From Macrobrachium rosenbergii (taxonomy: Eukaryota > Arthropoda > Malacostraca > Decapoda > Palaemonidae), in the NCBI RefSeq assembly GCF_040412425.1, contig NC_089782.1:17790622-17854621 (forward strand): a stretch of 64,000 nt of DNA, read 5' to 3'. Position numbers and translations under genes: made by a program. Numbering within the stretch: position 1 is the stretch's first letter; every line of letters begins with the position of its first letter. Positions 47,039-60,000 of this stretch are shown one piece after another. Below the pieces are notes generated by a model. It saw only the letters and a list, made by a program, of their open reading frames with translations. It had not been told where the DNA came from and ran no database searches.

Positions 47039-47505
47039 TTTTTAAATAAAAGGGATAAAATTTGAGTTTTATTAAAGAATGATTTAATATTTTGATGATA
47101 CTAAATTCAAACTTGGGGTTAGTAATTAGTTTTGTTCAGAAACTAGGGTTTTTGTATACTGCCCAGTTTTATGGTTTTATTCCATTTAGGATTTTATGTA
47201 CAAACTAATTTTATGTACTGAATTTAGTTTGTTCTAGACCATTAAAGTTTTATTCACATTTTGCATGTTTAGTTTAGTTTTCAAGATTTATTTATTATTT
47301 TGTTAGGTTTTTATGATGATAACCAGAAACTGGGATTTTGTAACTGGTTTTGTTCAGAAACTATAAAATGCTGAGATTTATAAGAACTAGACAAATTTCA
47401 TTTTTAATTTTAGTTTTGTTCCATTTTTGTCTAAGTTTTCCTCCAAACTAGGGTTTTTTCTTTGGTTTGGAAACAGGATTTTATGAGGTTTTAAGAAGAC
47501 AGTGA
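47039..47505. repeat. Mosaic of array flank and 36-bp satellite
   Basis: 47,039-47,104 is identical over 66 bases to 42,165-42,230, outside the array. Further on, pieces of 42,231-42,515 appear in the same order, separated by satellite words: tatactgcccag, accattaaag, agatttatttattatt, gacaaatttcat... and aagacagtga near 47,493. In between, satellite fragments such as gttcagaaactagg and ggattttatg replace or interrupt the flank sequence. The same order over more than 350 bases excludes chance. The cause (real duplication or consensus error) is open. Confidence 0.85.
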
Positions 47506-47849
47506 TTAGTTTCATTTAAACTAACAGTTTTATGAACTGATGAGTTTTATTCAGAAACTAGGATTTTATGTACTGATTAGTTTTATTCAAACTAGGATTT
47601 TATGTACTGATTATTTTTATTCAAACTAGGATTTTATGTACTGATTAGTTTTATTCAGAAACTAGGATTTTATGTACTGATTAGTTTTATTCAGAAACTA
47701 GGATTTTATGTACTAATTAGTTTTATTCAGAAACTAGGATTTTATGTACTGATTAGTTTTATTCAGAAACTAGGATTTTATGTACTGATTAGTTTTATTC
47801 AGAAACTAGGATTTTATGTACTGATTAGTTTTATTCAAACTAGGATTTT

Positions 47850-50800
47850 ATGTACTGATTCAGAAACTAGGATTTTATGTACTGATTCAGAAACTAGGAT
47901 TTTATGTACTGATTCAGAAACTAGGATTTTATGTACTGATTCAGAAACTAGTATTTTATGTACTGATTCAGAAACTAGGATTTTATGTACTGATTAGTTT
48001 TATCCAGAAACTAGGATTTTATGTACTGATTAGTTTTATCCAGAAACTAGGATTTTATGTACTGATTAGTTTTATTCAGAAACTAGGATTTTATGTACTG
48101 ATTAGTTTTATTCAGAAACTAGGATTTTATGTACTAATTAGTTTTATTCAAACTAGGATTTTATGTACTGATTATTTTTATTCAAACTAGGATTTTATGT
48201 ACTGATTAGTTTTATTCAAACTAGGATTTTATGTACTGATTATTTTTATTCAAACTAGGATTTTATGTACTGATTAGTTTTATTCAGAAACTAGGATTTT
48301 ATGTACTGATTAGTTTTATTCAGAAACTAGGATTTTATGTACTAATTAGTTTTATTCAGAAACTAGGATTTTATGTACTGATTAGTTTTATTCAGAAACT
48401 AGGATTTTATGTACTGATTAGTTTTATTCAGAAACTAGGATTTTATGTACTGATTAGTTTTATTCAGAAACTAGGATTTTATGTACTGATTAGTTTTATT
48501 CAGAAACTAGGATTTTATGTACTGATTAGTTTTATTCAGAAACTAGGATTTTATGTACTGATTAGTTTTATTCAAACTAGGATTTTATGTACTGATTAGT
48601 TTTATTCAAACTAGGATTTTATGTACTGATTCAGAAACTAGGATTTTATGTACTGATTCAGAAACTAGGATTTTATGTACTGGATTCAGAAACTAGTATT
48701 TTATGTACTGATTCAGAAACTAGGATTTTATGTACTGATTAGTTTTATCCAGAAACTAGGATTTTATGTACTGATTAGTTTTATCCAGAAACTAGGATTT
48801 TATGTACTGGTTAGTTTTATTTAGAAACTAGGATTTTATGTACTGATTAGTTTTATTCAGAAACTAGATTTTATGTACTAATTAGTTTTATTCAGACACT
48901 AGGATTTTATGTACTGATTCAGAAACTATGATTTTATGTACTGATTAGTTTTATCCAGAAACTAGGATTTTATGTACTGATTAGTTTTATTCAGAAACAA
49001 GGGTTTTATGTACTGATTAGTTTTATTCAGAAACTAGGATTTTATGTACTGATTCAGAAACTATGATTTTATGTACTGATTAGTTTTATCCAGAAACTAG
49101 GATTTTATGTACTGATTAGTTTTATTCAGAAACTAGGATTTTATGTACTGATTAGTTTTATTCAGAAACTAGGACTTTATGTACTGATTAGTTTTATTCA
49201 AACTAGGATTTTATGTACTGATTAGTTTTATTCAGAAACTAGGATTTTATGTACTGATTAGTTTTATTCAGAAACTAGGATTTTATGTACTGATTAGTTT
49301 TATTCAGAAACTAGGATTTTATGTACTGATTAGTTTTATTCAGACACTAGGATTTTATGTACTGATTCAGAAACTAGGATTTTATGTACTGATTAGTTTT
49401 ATCCAGAAACTAGGATTTTATGTACTGATTAGTTTTATTCAGAAACTCGGATTTTATGTACTGATTAGTTTTATTCAGAAACTAGGATTTTATGTACTGA
49501 TTAGTTTTATTCAGAAACTAGGATTTTATGTACTGATGAGTTTTATTCAGAAACTAGGATTTTATGTACTGATTAGTTTTATTCAAACTAGGATTTTATG
49601 TACTGATTAGATTTATTCAGAAACTAGGATTTTATGTACTGATTAGTTTTATTCAGAAACTAGGATTTTATGTACTGATGAGTTTTATTCAGAAACTAGG
49701 ATTTTATGAACTGATGAGTTTTATTCAGAAACTAGGATTTTATGTACTGGTTATTTTTATTCAAACTAGGATTTTATGTACCGATTAGTTTTATTCAGAA
49801 ACTAGGATTTTATGTACTGATTAGTTTTATTCAGAAACTAGGATTTTATGTACTAATTAGTTTTATTCAGAAACTAGGATTTTATGTACTGATTAGTTTT
49901 ATTCAGAAACTAGGATTTTATGTACTGATTAGTTTTATTCAGAAACTAGGATTTTATGTACTGATGAGTTTTATTCAGAAACTAGGATTTTATGAACTGA
50001 TGAGTTTTGTTCAGAAACTAGGATTTTATGTACTTCAGTTGGTTTATTCAGAAACAAAGTTTTATGTACTGATTAGTTTTGTTCAGAGAGCAAGATTTGT
50101 ATACACAGTTAGTTTATTCAGAAACTGGGATTTTATGTACTTTAATTAGTTTTATAGTCAGAAACTAAGTTTTATGTACTGATGAGTTTTATTCAAAACT
50201 AGGATTTTATTACTGATTAGTTTTATTCAGAAACTGGATTTTATGTTTTAGTTTTATTCAAACTAGGTTTTATGTACTGATTTGGTTTTATTTAGAAACT
50301 AAGTTTTGTGTGCTGATTAGTTTTGTTAGAGAAACTTGGAATTTTATGTACTGATTAGTTTATTACAGAAACAGGATTTTATGTACTGATTAGTTTTATT
50401 CAGAAACTAGGATTTTATGTACTAATTAGGTTTTATTCAAACTAGGATTTTATGTACTGATTATTTTTATTCAAACTAGGATTTTATGTACTGATTAGTT
50501 TTATTCAAACTAGGATTTTATGTACTGATTATTTTTATTCAAAGTAGGATTTTATGTACTGATTAGTTTTATTCAGAAACTAGGATTTTATGTACTGATT
50601 AGTTTTATTCAGAAACTAGGATTTTATGTACTAATTAGTTTTATTCAGAAACTAGGATTTTATGTACTGATTAGTTTTATTCAGAAACTCAGGATTTTAT
50701 GTACTGATTAGTTTTATTCAGAAACTAGATTTTATGTACTGATTAGTTTTATTCAGAAACTAGGATTTTATGTACTGATTAGTTTTATTCAGAAACTAGG

Positions 50801-51070
50801 ATTTTATGTACTGATTCAGAAACTAGGATTTTATGTACTGATTCAGAAACTAGGATTTTATGTACTGATTCAGAAACTAGGATTTTATGTACTGATTCAG
50901 AAACTAGGATTTTATGTACTGGATTCAGAAACTAGTATTTTATGTACTGATTCAGAAACTAGGATTTTATGTACTGATTAGTTTTATCCAGAAACTAGGA
51001 TTTTATGTACTGATTAGTTTTATCCAGAAACTAGGATTTTATGTACTGGTTAGTTTTATTTAGAAACTAG
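47850..51070. repeat. 744-bp higher-order repeat in the 36-bp array
   Basis: A composite block recurs: several 27-bp units (gattcag directly after actgatt), then one unit with ctagtattttatg, one normal 27-bp unit, then two tatccag units. In the last two copies a ggttag...atttagaaact unit follows. The ctagtatttt marker lies at about 47,950, 48,694 and 50,934, spacings 744 and 2,240 (about three times 747). The blocks agree nearly base for base, so this is recent segmental amplification. Partial traces lie near 54,220-54,360. Confidence 0.85.
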
Positions 51071-54000
51071 GATTTTTTGTACTGATTAGTTTTATTCAGA
51101 AACTAGGATTTTATGTACTAATTAGTTTTATTCAGACACTAGGATTTTATGTACTGATTAGTTTTATTCCAGAAACTATTTTGCTGATTCAGAAACTGGA
51201 TTTTATGTACTGATTCAAAACTAGGATTTTATGTACTGATTTTGTTCAGTTTTATGTACTGATTAGTTTTATTCAAAACTAGGATTTTATGTACTGATTA
51301 GTTTATTCAAACTAAGTTTTATGTACTGATTAGTTTTATTCAGAAACTGGGATTTTATGTACTGGTTAGTTTTGTTATTTAGAAACTAGGATTTTATGTA
51401 CTGATTAGAAACTTTTTTATGTACTGATTAGTTTATTCACTAGGATTTTATGTACTAATTAGTTTTATTCAGACACTTTTGTTCAGGATTTTTTATGTAC
51501 TGATTCAGAAACTATGATTTTATGTACTAATTAGTTTTATCAGAAACTAAGTTTTATGTACTGATTGGTTTTATTTTAGAAACAAAAGGGTTTTTATGTA
51601 CTGATAAGTTTATTCAGAAATGTAATATGTTGATTAGTTTTACTCAGAAACTAAAAATTTTATGTACTGAGTTATACTGTCCCTTACAAACTAAAGTTTC
51701 TAGTGTCTGATTCGAAACTAGGATTTTATGTACTGATTAGTTTTAGAAACTAGGCTTTGTGGACAGTGTCACATTTTATGTAGAGTTTTATTCAGAGCAG
51801 GATTTTATGTACTGATTAGATGTTTATGAACTGATGAGTTTTATTCAGCTAGGATTTTATGTACTGATTAGTTTTATTCAAACTAGGTTTTGATTGAGTT
51901 TGTTAAACTTTTTATGTACTGATTAGTTTATTCAGTAGGATTTTATGTACTGATGAGTTTTATTTCAGAAACCTTAGGATTTTATGAACTGTGAGTTTTA
52001 TTCAGAAACTGATTTTATGTACTGGTTATTTTTATTCAAACCTTTGTTTGTTTATTCTGAAACTAGATTTTATGTTGATTAGTTTTATTCAGAAACTAGG
52101 GTTTTATGTACTAATTAGTTTATTCAGTTGGTTTTATGATGTTAGTTTTATTTAGGAAACTAGGATTTTGTACTGATTGGATTTAAGAACTAGATTTTAT
52201 GGCTGCTGTTTTAGTTCTGTCAATCCCAGAAGTTTTAAGTTATGAATTTTTGACTCCCATGCTCCTATTAGTTTTATTCAAACTAGGATTTTTGCATGTT
52301 ATTTTTAAGCTAGGGTTTTAATTTGATTAGTTTTGGTCTATGCTGTCGAAACTTTTAAATTTTATGTTATTAGTTTTATTCAGCTAGGGTTTTATGTGCT
52401 AATTAGTTTTATTCAGAAACTAGGGTTTATGTACTGATTTATGTATTTTTGAGATTTTAGTTTTAGTTTATTCAGAAACTAGGGTTTTCCCACTGATTAG
52501 TTTTATTTTATCAACTTGTCATTCAAACTAGAAAAGATGTACTGATTCAGAATTTTTAAACTGAGATTCTTAGTTTTCTTGTACTGATTCATAAATAATT
52601 TTATGTTGTTAGTTTTTATGAACTGAGAAAAATGTACTGATTAGTTTACTCAGAAACTAGGCTTTTTGTCTGATTAGTTTATTCAGAAACTAGTTTTATG
52701 TACAGATTAATTTTAATGACAACAGCATGTACTAATTAGTTTATTACTCAGCGATGTACAAATTATTTTATTCAAACTAGGATTTTATGTACTGATTAGT
52801 TTATTCAAACTAGATTTATGTTGTTTATTTTTATTCAGGTCTCGGATTTTATGTACTGATTAGTTTTATTCAGAAACTAAATTTTATGTACTGATTAGTT
52901 TTATTAGACAACTGCCAAGCTTTATGTACTAATTAGTTTTATTCAGACTAGGATTTTATGTACTGATTAGTTTTATTCAGAAACTTTGGATTTATGTACT
53001 GATTAGTTTTATTCAGAAACTAGGATTTTATGTACTGATTAGTTTTATTTGAAACTAAGGTTTTATGTACTGATTCTTTTATTCAGAAACTTTTCCTTTT
53101 TTTATGTTCAGAAACTAGGATTTTATGTATTGATTCAGAAACTAGGATTTTATGTACTGATTCAGAAACTAATTTTTCTTCATTCAGAAACTGGATTTTA
53201 GGCTATATTCAGAAAATGTATTTTTGTTGACAATTTGGTTTCTCTTGAATAAGGAAAATGTCTGATTAGTTTTATCCAGAAACTAAGTTTTATGTACTGA
53301 TTAGTTTTATTACTTTCTTGGCTTTTATGTACTGGTTAGTTTTATTCAGAAACTAGGCAACCTTATGTACTGATTGGTTTGTTCAGAATTTAATTTTATG
53401 TACTAATTGTTTTATTCAGAAACTGGGATTTTATGTATGATTCTTGTACTTTAGTTTTTTCAGAAACTAGGATTTTCATGTACTGATTGGTTTTATTAGT
53501 AACTCGGTATTTTATGTACTGATTAGTTTTAAACTGATGTTTTGATTTGAGAAATCTGGATTTTATGTACTGATTAAAAGGAAACAAATGGATTTTGTAC
53601 TGATTAGTCAGTAATAAATGTACTGATTAGTTTTATTCAAACTAGGATTTTATGTACTGATTAGATTTATTCCAGAAACTTGGATTTTTGTACTGATTAG
53701 TTTATTCAAAACTAAGTATCTTATGACTGATGAGTTTTATTCAACATTTTGGATTTGTATGAACTACATGAGTTTTAAAAACTAAAGATTTTATCTGATT
53801 ATTTTTTTCAAACTTTTTATGTACTGATTAGTAAAAAACTAGGATTTATGTACTGACAAAAATTATAAAGGAAACTAGGATTTTATGTACTAATTAGTTT
53901 ACAGTTCAGAAACTAGGATTTTATGTACTGATTCCATTTTATGGCATAGGATTTTATGTACTGATTAGTTTTATTCAGAAACTAGGATTTTATGTACTTT

Positions 54001-57000
54001 AGTTTTATTCAAACTGATTTTATGTACTGATTAGTTTTATTCAGAAACTAGGTTTTATGTACTGCATTAGTTTTCTCAGGCCTCACTCCATTTTAGAAAC
54101 TCAGTTTATGTACTGATTAGTTTTATTCAGAAACTAGGATTTTATGTACTGATTAGTTTTATTCAGAAACTAAGGATTTTATGTACTGATTAGTTTTATT
54201 CAGAAACTAGGATTTTTTATGTACTGATTCAGAAACTAGGATTTTATGTACTGATTCAGAAACTAGGATTTTATGTACTGATTCAGAAACTAGGATTTTA
54301 TGCTGCTGATTCAGAAACTAGGATTTTATGTACTGATTAGTTTTATTCAAAACTAGTATTTTATGTGTACTGATTAGTTTGTTGAAACTAGATTTTATGT
54401 ACTGATTAGTTTTATCCAGAAACTAGGATTTTATGTACTGATTAGTTTTAGAACTTTTATGTACAGAAACTAGGTTTTATTCAGTACTGGTTAGTTTTTG
54501 ATTCAGAAACTAGATTTTTGTACTGATTAGTTTTTATCCAGAAACTAGATTTTATGTACTAATTAGTTTTATTCAGAAACTCGGATTTTTATGTATTTTA
54601 GTTTTATTCAGAAACTAGGATTTTATGTACTGATTAGTTTTATCAGAAACTAGGATTTTATGTACTGATTGGTTTTATTCAGAAACTCGGATTTATGTAC
54701 TGATTAGTTTGTTCAGAGCTCAGTTTTATGTACTGATTGGTTTTATTCAGAAACTAGGATTTTATGTACTGATTAGTTTTCAAACTAGGATTTTGTACTG
54801 ATTAGTTTTGTTCAGAAACTGGGATTTTATGTACTGATTAGTTTTATTCAAACTAGGATTTTATGTACTGATTAGATTTATTCCAGAAACTGGGATTTTT
54901 GTACTGATTAGTTTATTCGAAACTAAGTTTTATGTGCTGATGAGTTTTATTCAAACTAGGATTTTATGAACTGATGAGTTTTATTCAGAAACTAGGATTT
55001 TATGTACTGATTATGTTTTATTCAAAACTAGGATTTTATGTATTTTAGTTTATTCAGACACTAGTTTTATGTCTGAAAAACTAGATTTTATGTTCTGATT
55101 AGTTTTATTCAAAACTAAGGATTTTATGTACTGATGTACTGATTAGTTTTATTCAGAAACTAGATTTATGTACTGATTAGTTTTATTCAGAAACTGGGAT
55201 TTTATGTACTGATTAGTTTTATTCAGAAACTAGGATTTTATGTACTGATTAGTTTTATTCAGAAACTAGGATTTTATGTACTGATTCATTTATTCGTAGG
55301 ATTTATGTACTGATTAGTTTTATTCAGAAACTAGGATTTTATGTACTGATTAGTTTTATTCAGAAACTAGGATTTTATGAACTGATTACTTTTATTCAGA
55401 AACTAGGATGTACTGATTAGTTTTATTCAAACTAAGATTTTATTAGATTAGTTTTATTCAGAAACTAGGATTTTATGTATTTTTTATGTACTGATTAGTT
55501 TTATTCAGAAACTAGAGTTTTATGCTAATTAGTTTATTCAAACTAGGATTTTATGTACTGATTAGTTTATTCAGAAACTAGAAGTTTTATGTACTTTGAT
55601 TAGTTTACTCAGAAACTCGGATTTTATGTACTGATGAGTTTATTCAGAAACTAGGATTATGAACTGATGAGTTTTTATTCCAGAAACTGAGTTTTATGTA
55701 CTGATTAGTTTTATTCAAGCTAAGTTTATGTACTGATTAGTTTTATTCAAACTAGGATTTTATGTACTGATTAGTTTTATTCAGAAACTAGGATTTTATG
55801 TACTGATTAGTTTGATTCAGAAACTAGGATTTTATGTACTAATTAGTTTTATTCCAGAAACTAGGATTTTATGTACTGATTAGTTTTATTCAGAAACTAG
55901 GATTTTATGTACTGATTAGTTTATTCAGAAACTAGTTTATGTACTGATTAGTTTTATTCAGAAACTAGGATTTTATGTACTGATTCAGAAACTAGGATTT
56001 TATTCAGAAATAAGTTTTATGTGAGGATTTTATGTATTCAGAAACTAAGTTTTATGTACTGATTCTGATTCAGAAACTAGATTTTATGTACTGATTCAGA
56101 AACTAGGATTTTATGTACTGATTGAAACTAGGATTTTATGTACTGATGTACTGATTAGTTTATTCAGAAACTAGGATTTATACTGATTAGTTTTATTCAG
56201 AAACAAAGGGTTTTATTTTATGTACTGATTCAGAAACTAGGATTTTATGTTTTCAGAAACTAGGATTTATGTACTGATTGGTTTTTCCAGAAACTAGGAT
56301 TTTATGTACTGATTAGTTTTATTCAGAAACTAGGATTTTATGTACTGATTAGTTTTATTCAGAAACTAGTGTACTGATTAGTTTTATTCAAAAACTAAGT
56401 TTTATGTACTGATTAGTTTTATTCAGAAACTAGGATTTTATGTTTTGTTAAAACTTATGATTTGTTTTATTCAAAACTAGGATTTTATGTATTAGTTTTA
56501 TTAGGTTTTATGTATGATTAGTTTTATTCAGAAACTAGGATTTGATTATTTTGTTGAAACTGGATTTTATGTACTTTATTCAGAAACTAGGATTTTATGT
56601 ACTGATTAGTTTTATTCAGAATTTTATGTACTGATTCAGAAACTAAGTTTATGTACTGATTAGTTTTATTCAAACTAGGATTTTACCCCGATGTACTGAT
56701 TAGTTTTATTCAGAAACTTGGATTTTATGTACTGATTAGTTTTATTCAGAAACTAGGATTTTATGTACTGATTAGTTTTATTCAGAAACTAGGATTTTAT
56801 GTACTGATTAGTTTTTTATTCAGAACTAGGATTTTATGTACTGATTAGTTTTATGTACTGATTAGTTTTATTCAGAAACTAGGATTTTATGTACTGATTA
56901 GTTTTATTCAGAAACTAGGATTTTATGTACTGATTAGTTTTATTCAGAAACTAGGATTTTATGTACTGATTAGTTTTATTCAGAAACTAGGTTTTATGTA

Positions 57001-60000
57001 CTGATTAGTTTTTATTCAGAAACTAAGTTTTATGTACTGATTAGTTTTATTCAGAAACTAGGATTTTATGTACTGATTAGTTTTATTCAGAATGTACTGA
57101 TTAGTTTTATTCAAACCAGTTTTATGTACTGATTAGTTTTATTCAGAAACTAGGATTTTATGTACTGATTAGTTTTATTCAAACTAGGATTTTATGTACT
57201 GATTAGTTTTATTCAGAAACTAGGATTTTATGTACTGATTAGTTTTATTCAGAAACTAGGATTTTATGTACTGATTAGTTTTATTCAGAAACTAGGATTT
57301 TATGTACTGATTAGTTTTATTCAGTTTTATTCAGAAACTAGGATTTTATGTACTGATTAGTTTTATTCAGAAACTAGGATTTTATGTACTGATTAGTTTT
57401 TTATTCAGAAACTAGGATTTTTATGTACTTAGATTAGAAACTAGGATTTTATGTTTTATAGTTTTATTCAGAAACTAGGATTTTATGTACTGATTAGTTT
57501 TATTCAGAAACTAGGATTTTATGTACTGATTAGTTTTTATTCAGAAACTAGTTTTATGTACTGATTAGTTTTATTCGAAACTAGGATTTTATGTACTGAT
57601 TAGTTTTATTCAGAAACTAGGATTTTATGTACTGATTAGTTTTATTCAGAAACTAGGATTTTATGTACTGATTAGTTTTATTCAAAACTAGGATTTTATG
57701 TACTGATTCAGAAACTAGGATTTTATGTACTGATTAGTTTTATTCAGAAACTAGGATTTTATGTACTGATTAGTTTTATTCAGAAACTAGGATTTTATGT
57801 ACTGATTAGTTTTATTCAGAAACTAGATTTTTATGTACTGATTAGTTTTATTCAGAAACTAGGATTTTATGTACTGATTAGTTTATTCAGAAACTAGGAT
57901 TTTATGTACTGAGGAGTTTTATTCAGAACTAGGATTTTATGATGATTAGTTTTATTCAGAAACTAGGATTTTATGTACTGATTAGTTTTATTAAACTAGT
58001 TTTATGTACTGATTATTTTTATTCAAACTAGGATTTTATGTACTGATTAGTTTTATTCAGAAACTAGGATTTTATGTACTGATTAGTTTTATTCAAAACT
58101 AGGATTTTATGTAATTAGTTTTATTCAGAAACTAGGATTTTATGTACTGATTAGTTTTATTCAGAAACTAGGATTTTATGTACTGATTAGTTTTTATTCA
58201 AACTAGGATTTTATGTACTGATTAGTTTTATTCAGAAACTAGGATTTTATGTACTGATTAGTTTTATTCAGAAACTAGGATTTTATGTACTGATTAGTTT
58301 TATTCAGAAACTAGGATTTTATGTACTGATTAGTTTTATTCAGAAACTAGGTTTTATGTACTGATTAGTTTGTTCAGAAACTAGGATTTTATGTACTGAT
58401 TAGTTTTATTCAGAAACTAGGATTTTATGTACTGATTAGTTTTATTCAAAACTAGGATTTTTATGTACTGATTAGTTTTATTCAAACTAGGATTTTATGT
58501 ACTGATTAGTTTTATTCAGAAACTAGGATTTTATGTACTGATTAGTTTTATTCAGAAACTAGGATTTTATGTACTGATTAGTTTTATTCAGAAACTAGGA
58601 TTTTATGTACTGATTAGTTTATTCAGAAACTAGGGATTTTATGTACTGATTAGTTTTATTCAAACTAGGATTTTATGTACTGATTAGTTTTATTCAGAAA
58701 CTAGGATTTTATGTACTGATTAGTTTTATTCAGAAACTAGGATTTTATGTACTGATTAGTTTTATTCAGAAACTAGGATTTTATGTACTGATTAGTTTTA
58801 TTCAGAAACTAGGATTTTATGTACTGATTAGTTTTATTCAAACTAGGATTTTATGTACTGATTAGTTTTATTCAAACTAGGATTTTATGTACTGATTAGT
58901 TTTATTCAGAAACTAGGATTTTATGTACTGATTAGTTTTATTCAGAAACTAGGATTTTATGTACTGATTAGTTTTATTCAGAAACTAGGATTTTATGTAC
59001 TGATTAGTTTTATTCAAAAACTAGGATTTATGTACTGATTAGTTTTACTCAGAAACTAGGATTTTATGTACTGATTAGTTTTATTCAGAAACTAGGATTT
59101 TATGTACTGATTAGAAACTAGATTTTATGTACATTAGTTTATTCAGAAACTAGGATTTTATGTACTGATTAGTTTTATTCAGAAACTTTTTATGTACTGA
59201 TTAGATTCAGAAACTAGGATTTTATGTACTGATTAGTTTTATTCAGAAACTAGGATTTTATGTACTGATTAGTTTTATTCAGAAACTAGGTTTTATGTAC
59301 TGATTAGTTTTATTCAGAAACTAGGATTTTATGTACTGATTAGTTTTATTCAGAAACTATGATTTTATGTACTGATTAGTTTTATTCAGAAACTAGGATT
59401 TTATGTACTGATTAGTTTTATTCAGAAACTAGATTTTATGTACTGATTAGTTTTATTCAGAAACTAGGATGATTAGTTTTATTCAGAAACTAGATTTTTA
59501 TGTACTGATTAGTTTTATTCAGAAACTAGGATTTTATGTACTGATTAGTTTTATTCAGAAACTAGGTTTTATGTACTGATTAGTTTTATTCAGAAACTAG
59601 GTACTTTAGTTTTATTCAGTTTTATGTACTGATTAGTTTTATTCAGAAACTAGGATTTTATGTACTGATTAGTTTTTTATTTATCCAGAAACTAGGATTT
59701 TATGTACTGATTAGTTTTATTCAGAAACTAGGATTTTATGTACTGATTAGTTTTATTCAGAAACTAGGATTTTATGTACTGATTAGTTTTATTCAGAAAC
59801 TAGGTTTTATTTGATTAGTTTTATTCAGAAACTGGATTTTATGTTTTAGTTTTATTCAGAAACTAGGATTTTATGTACTGATTAGTTTATTCAGAAACTA
59901 GGATTTTATGTACTGATTAGTTTTATTCAGAAACTAGGATTTTGTATGTTTTACAGAAACTAGGATTTTATGATTGGTTTTTATTCAGAAACTAAGTTTT

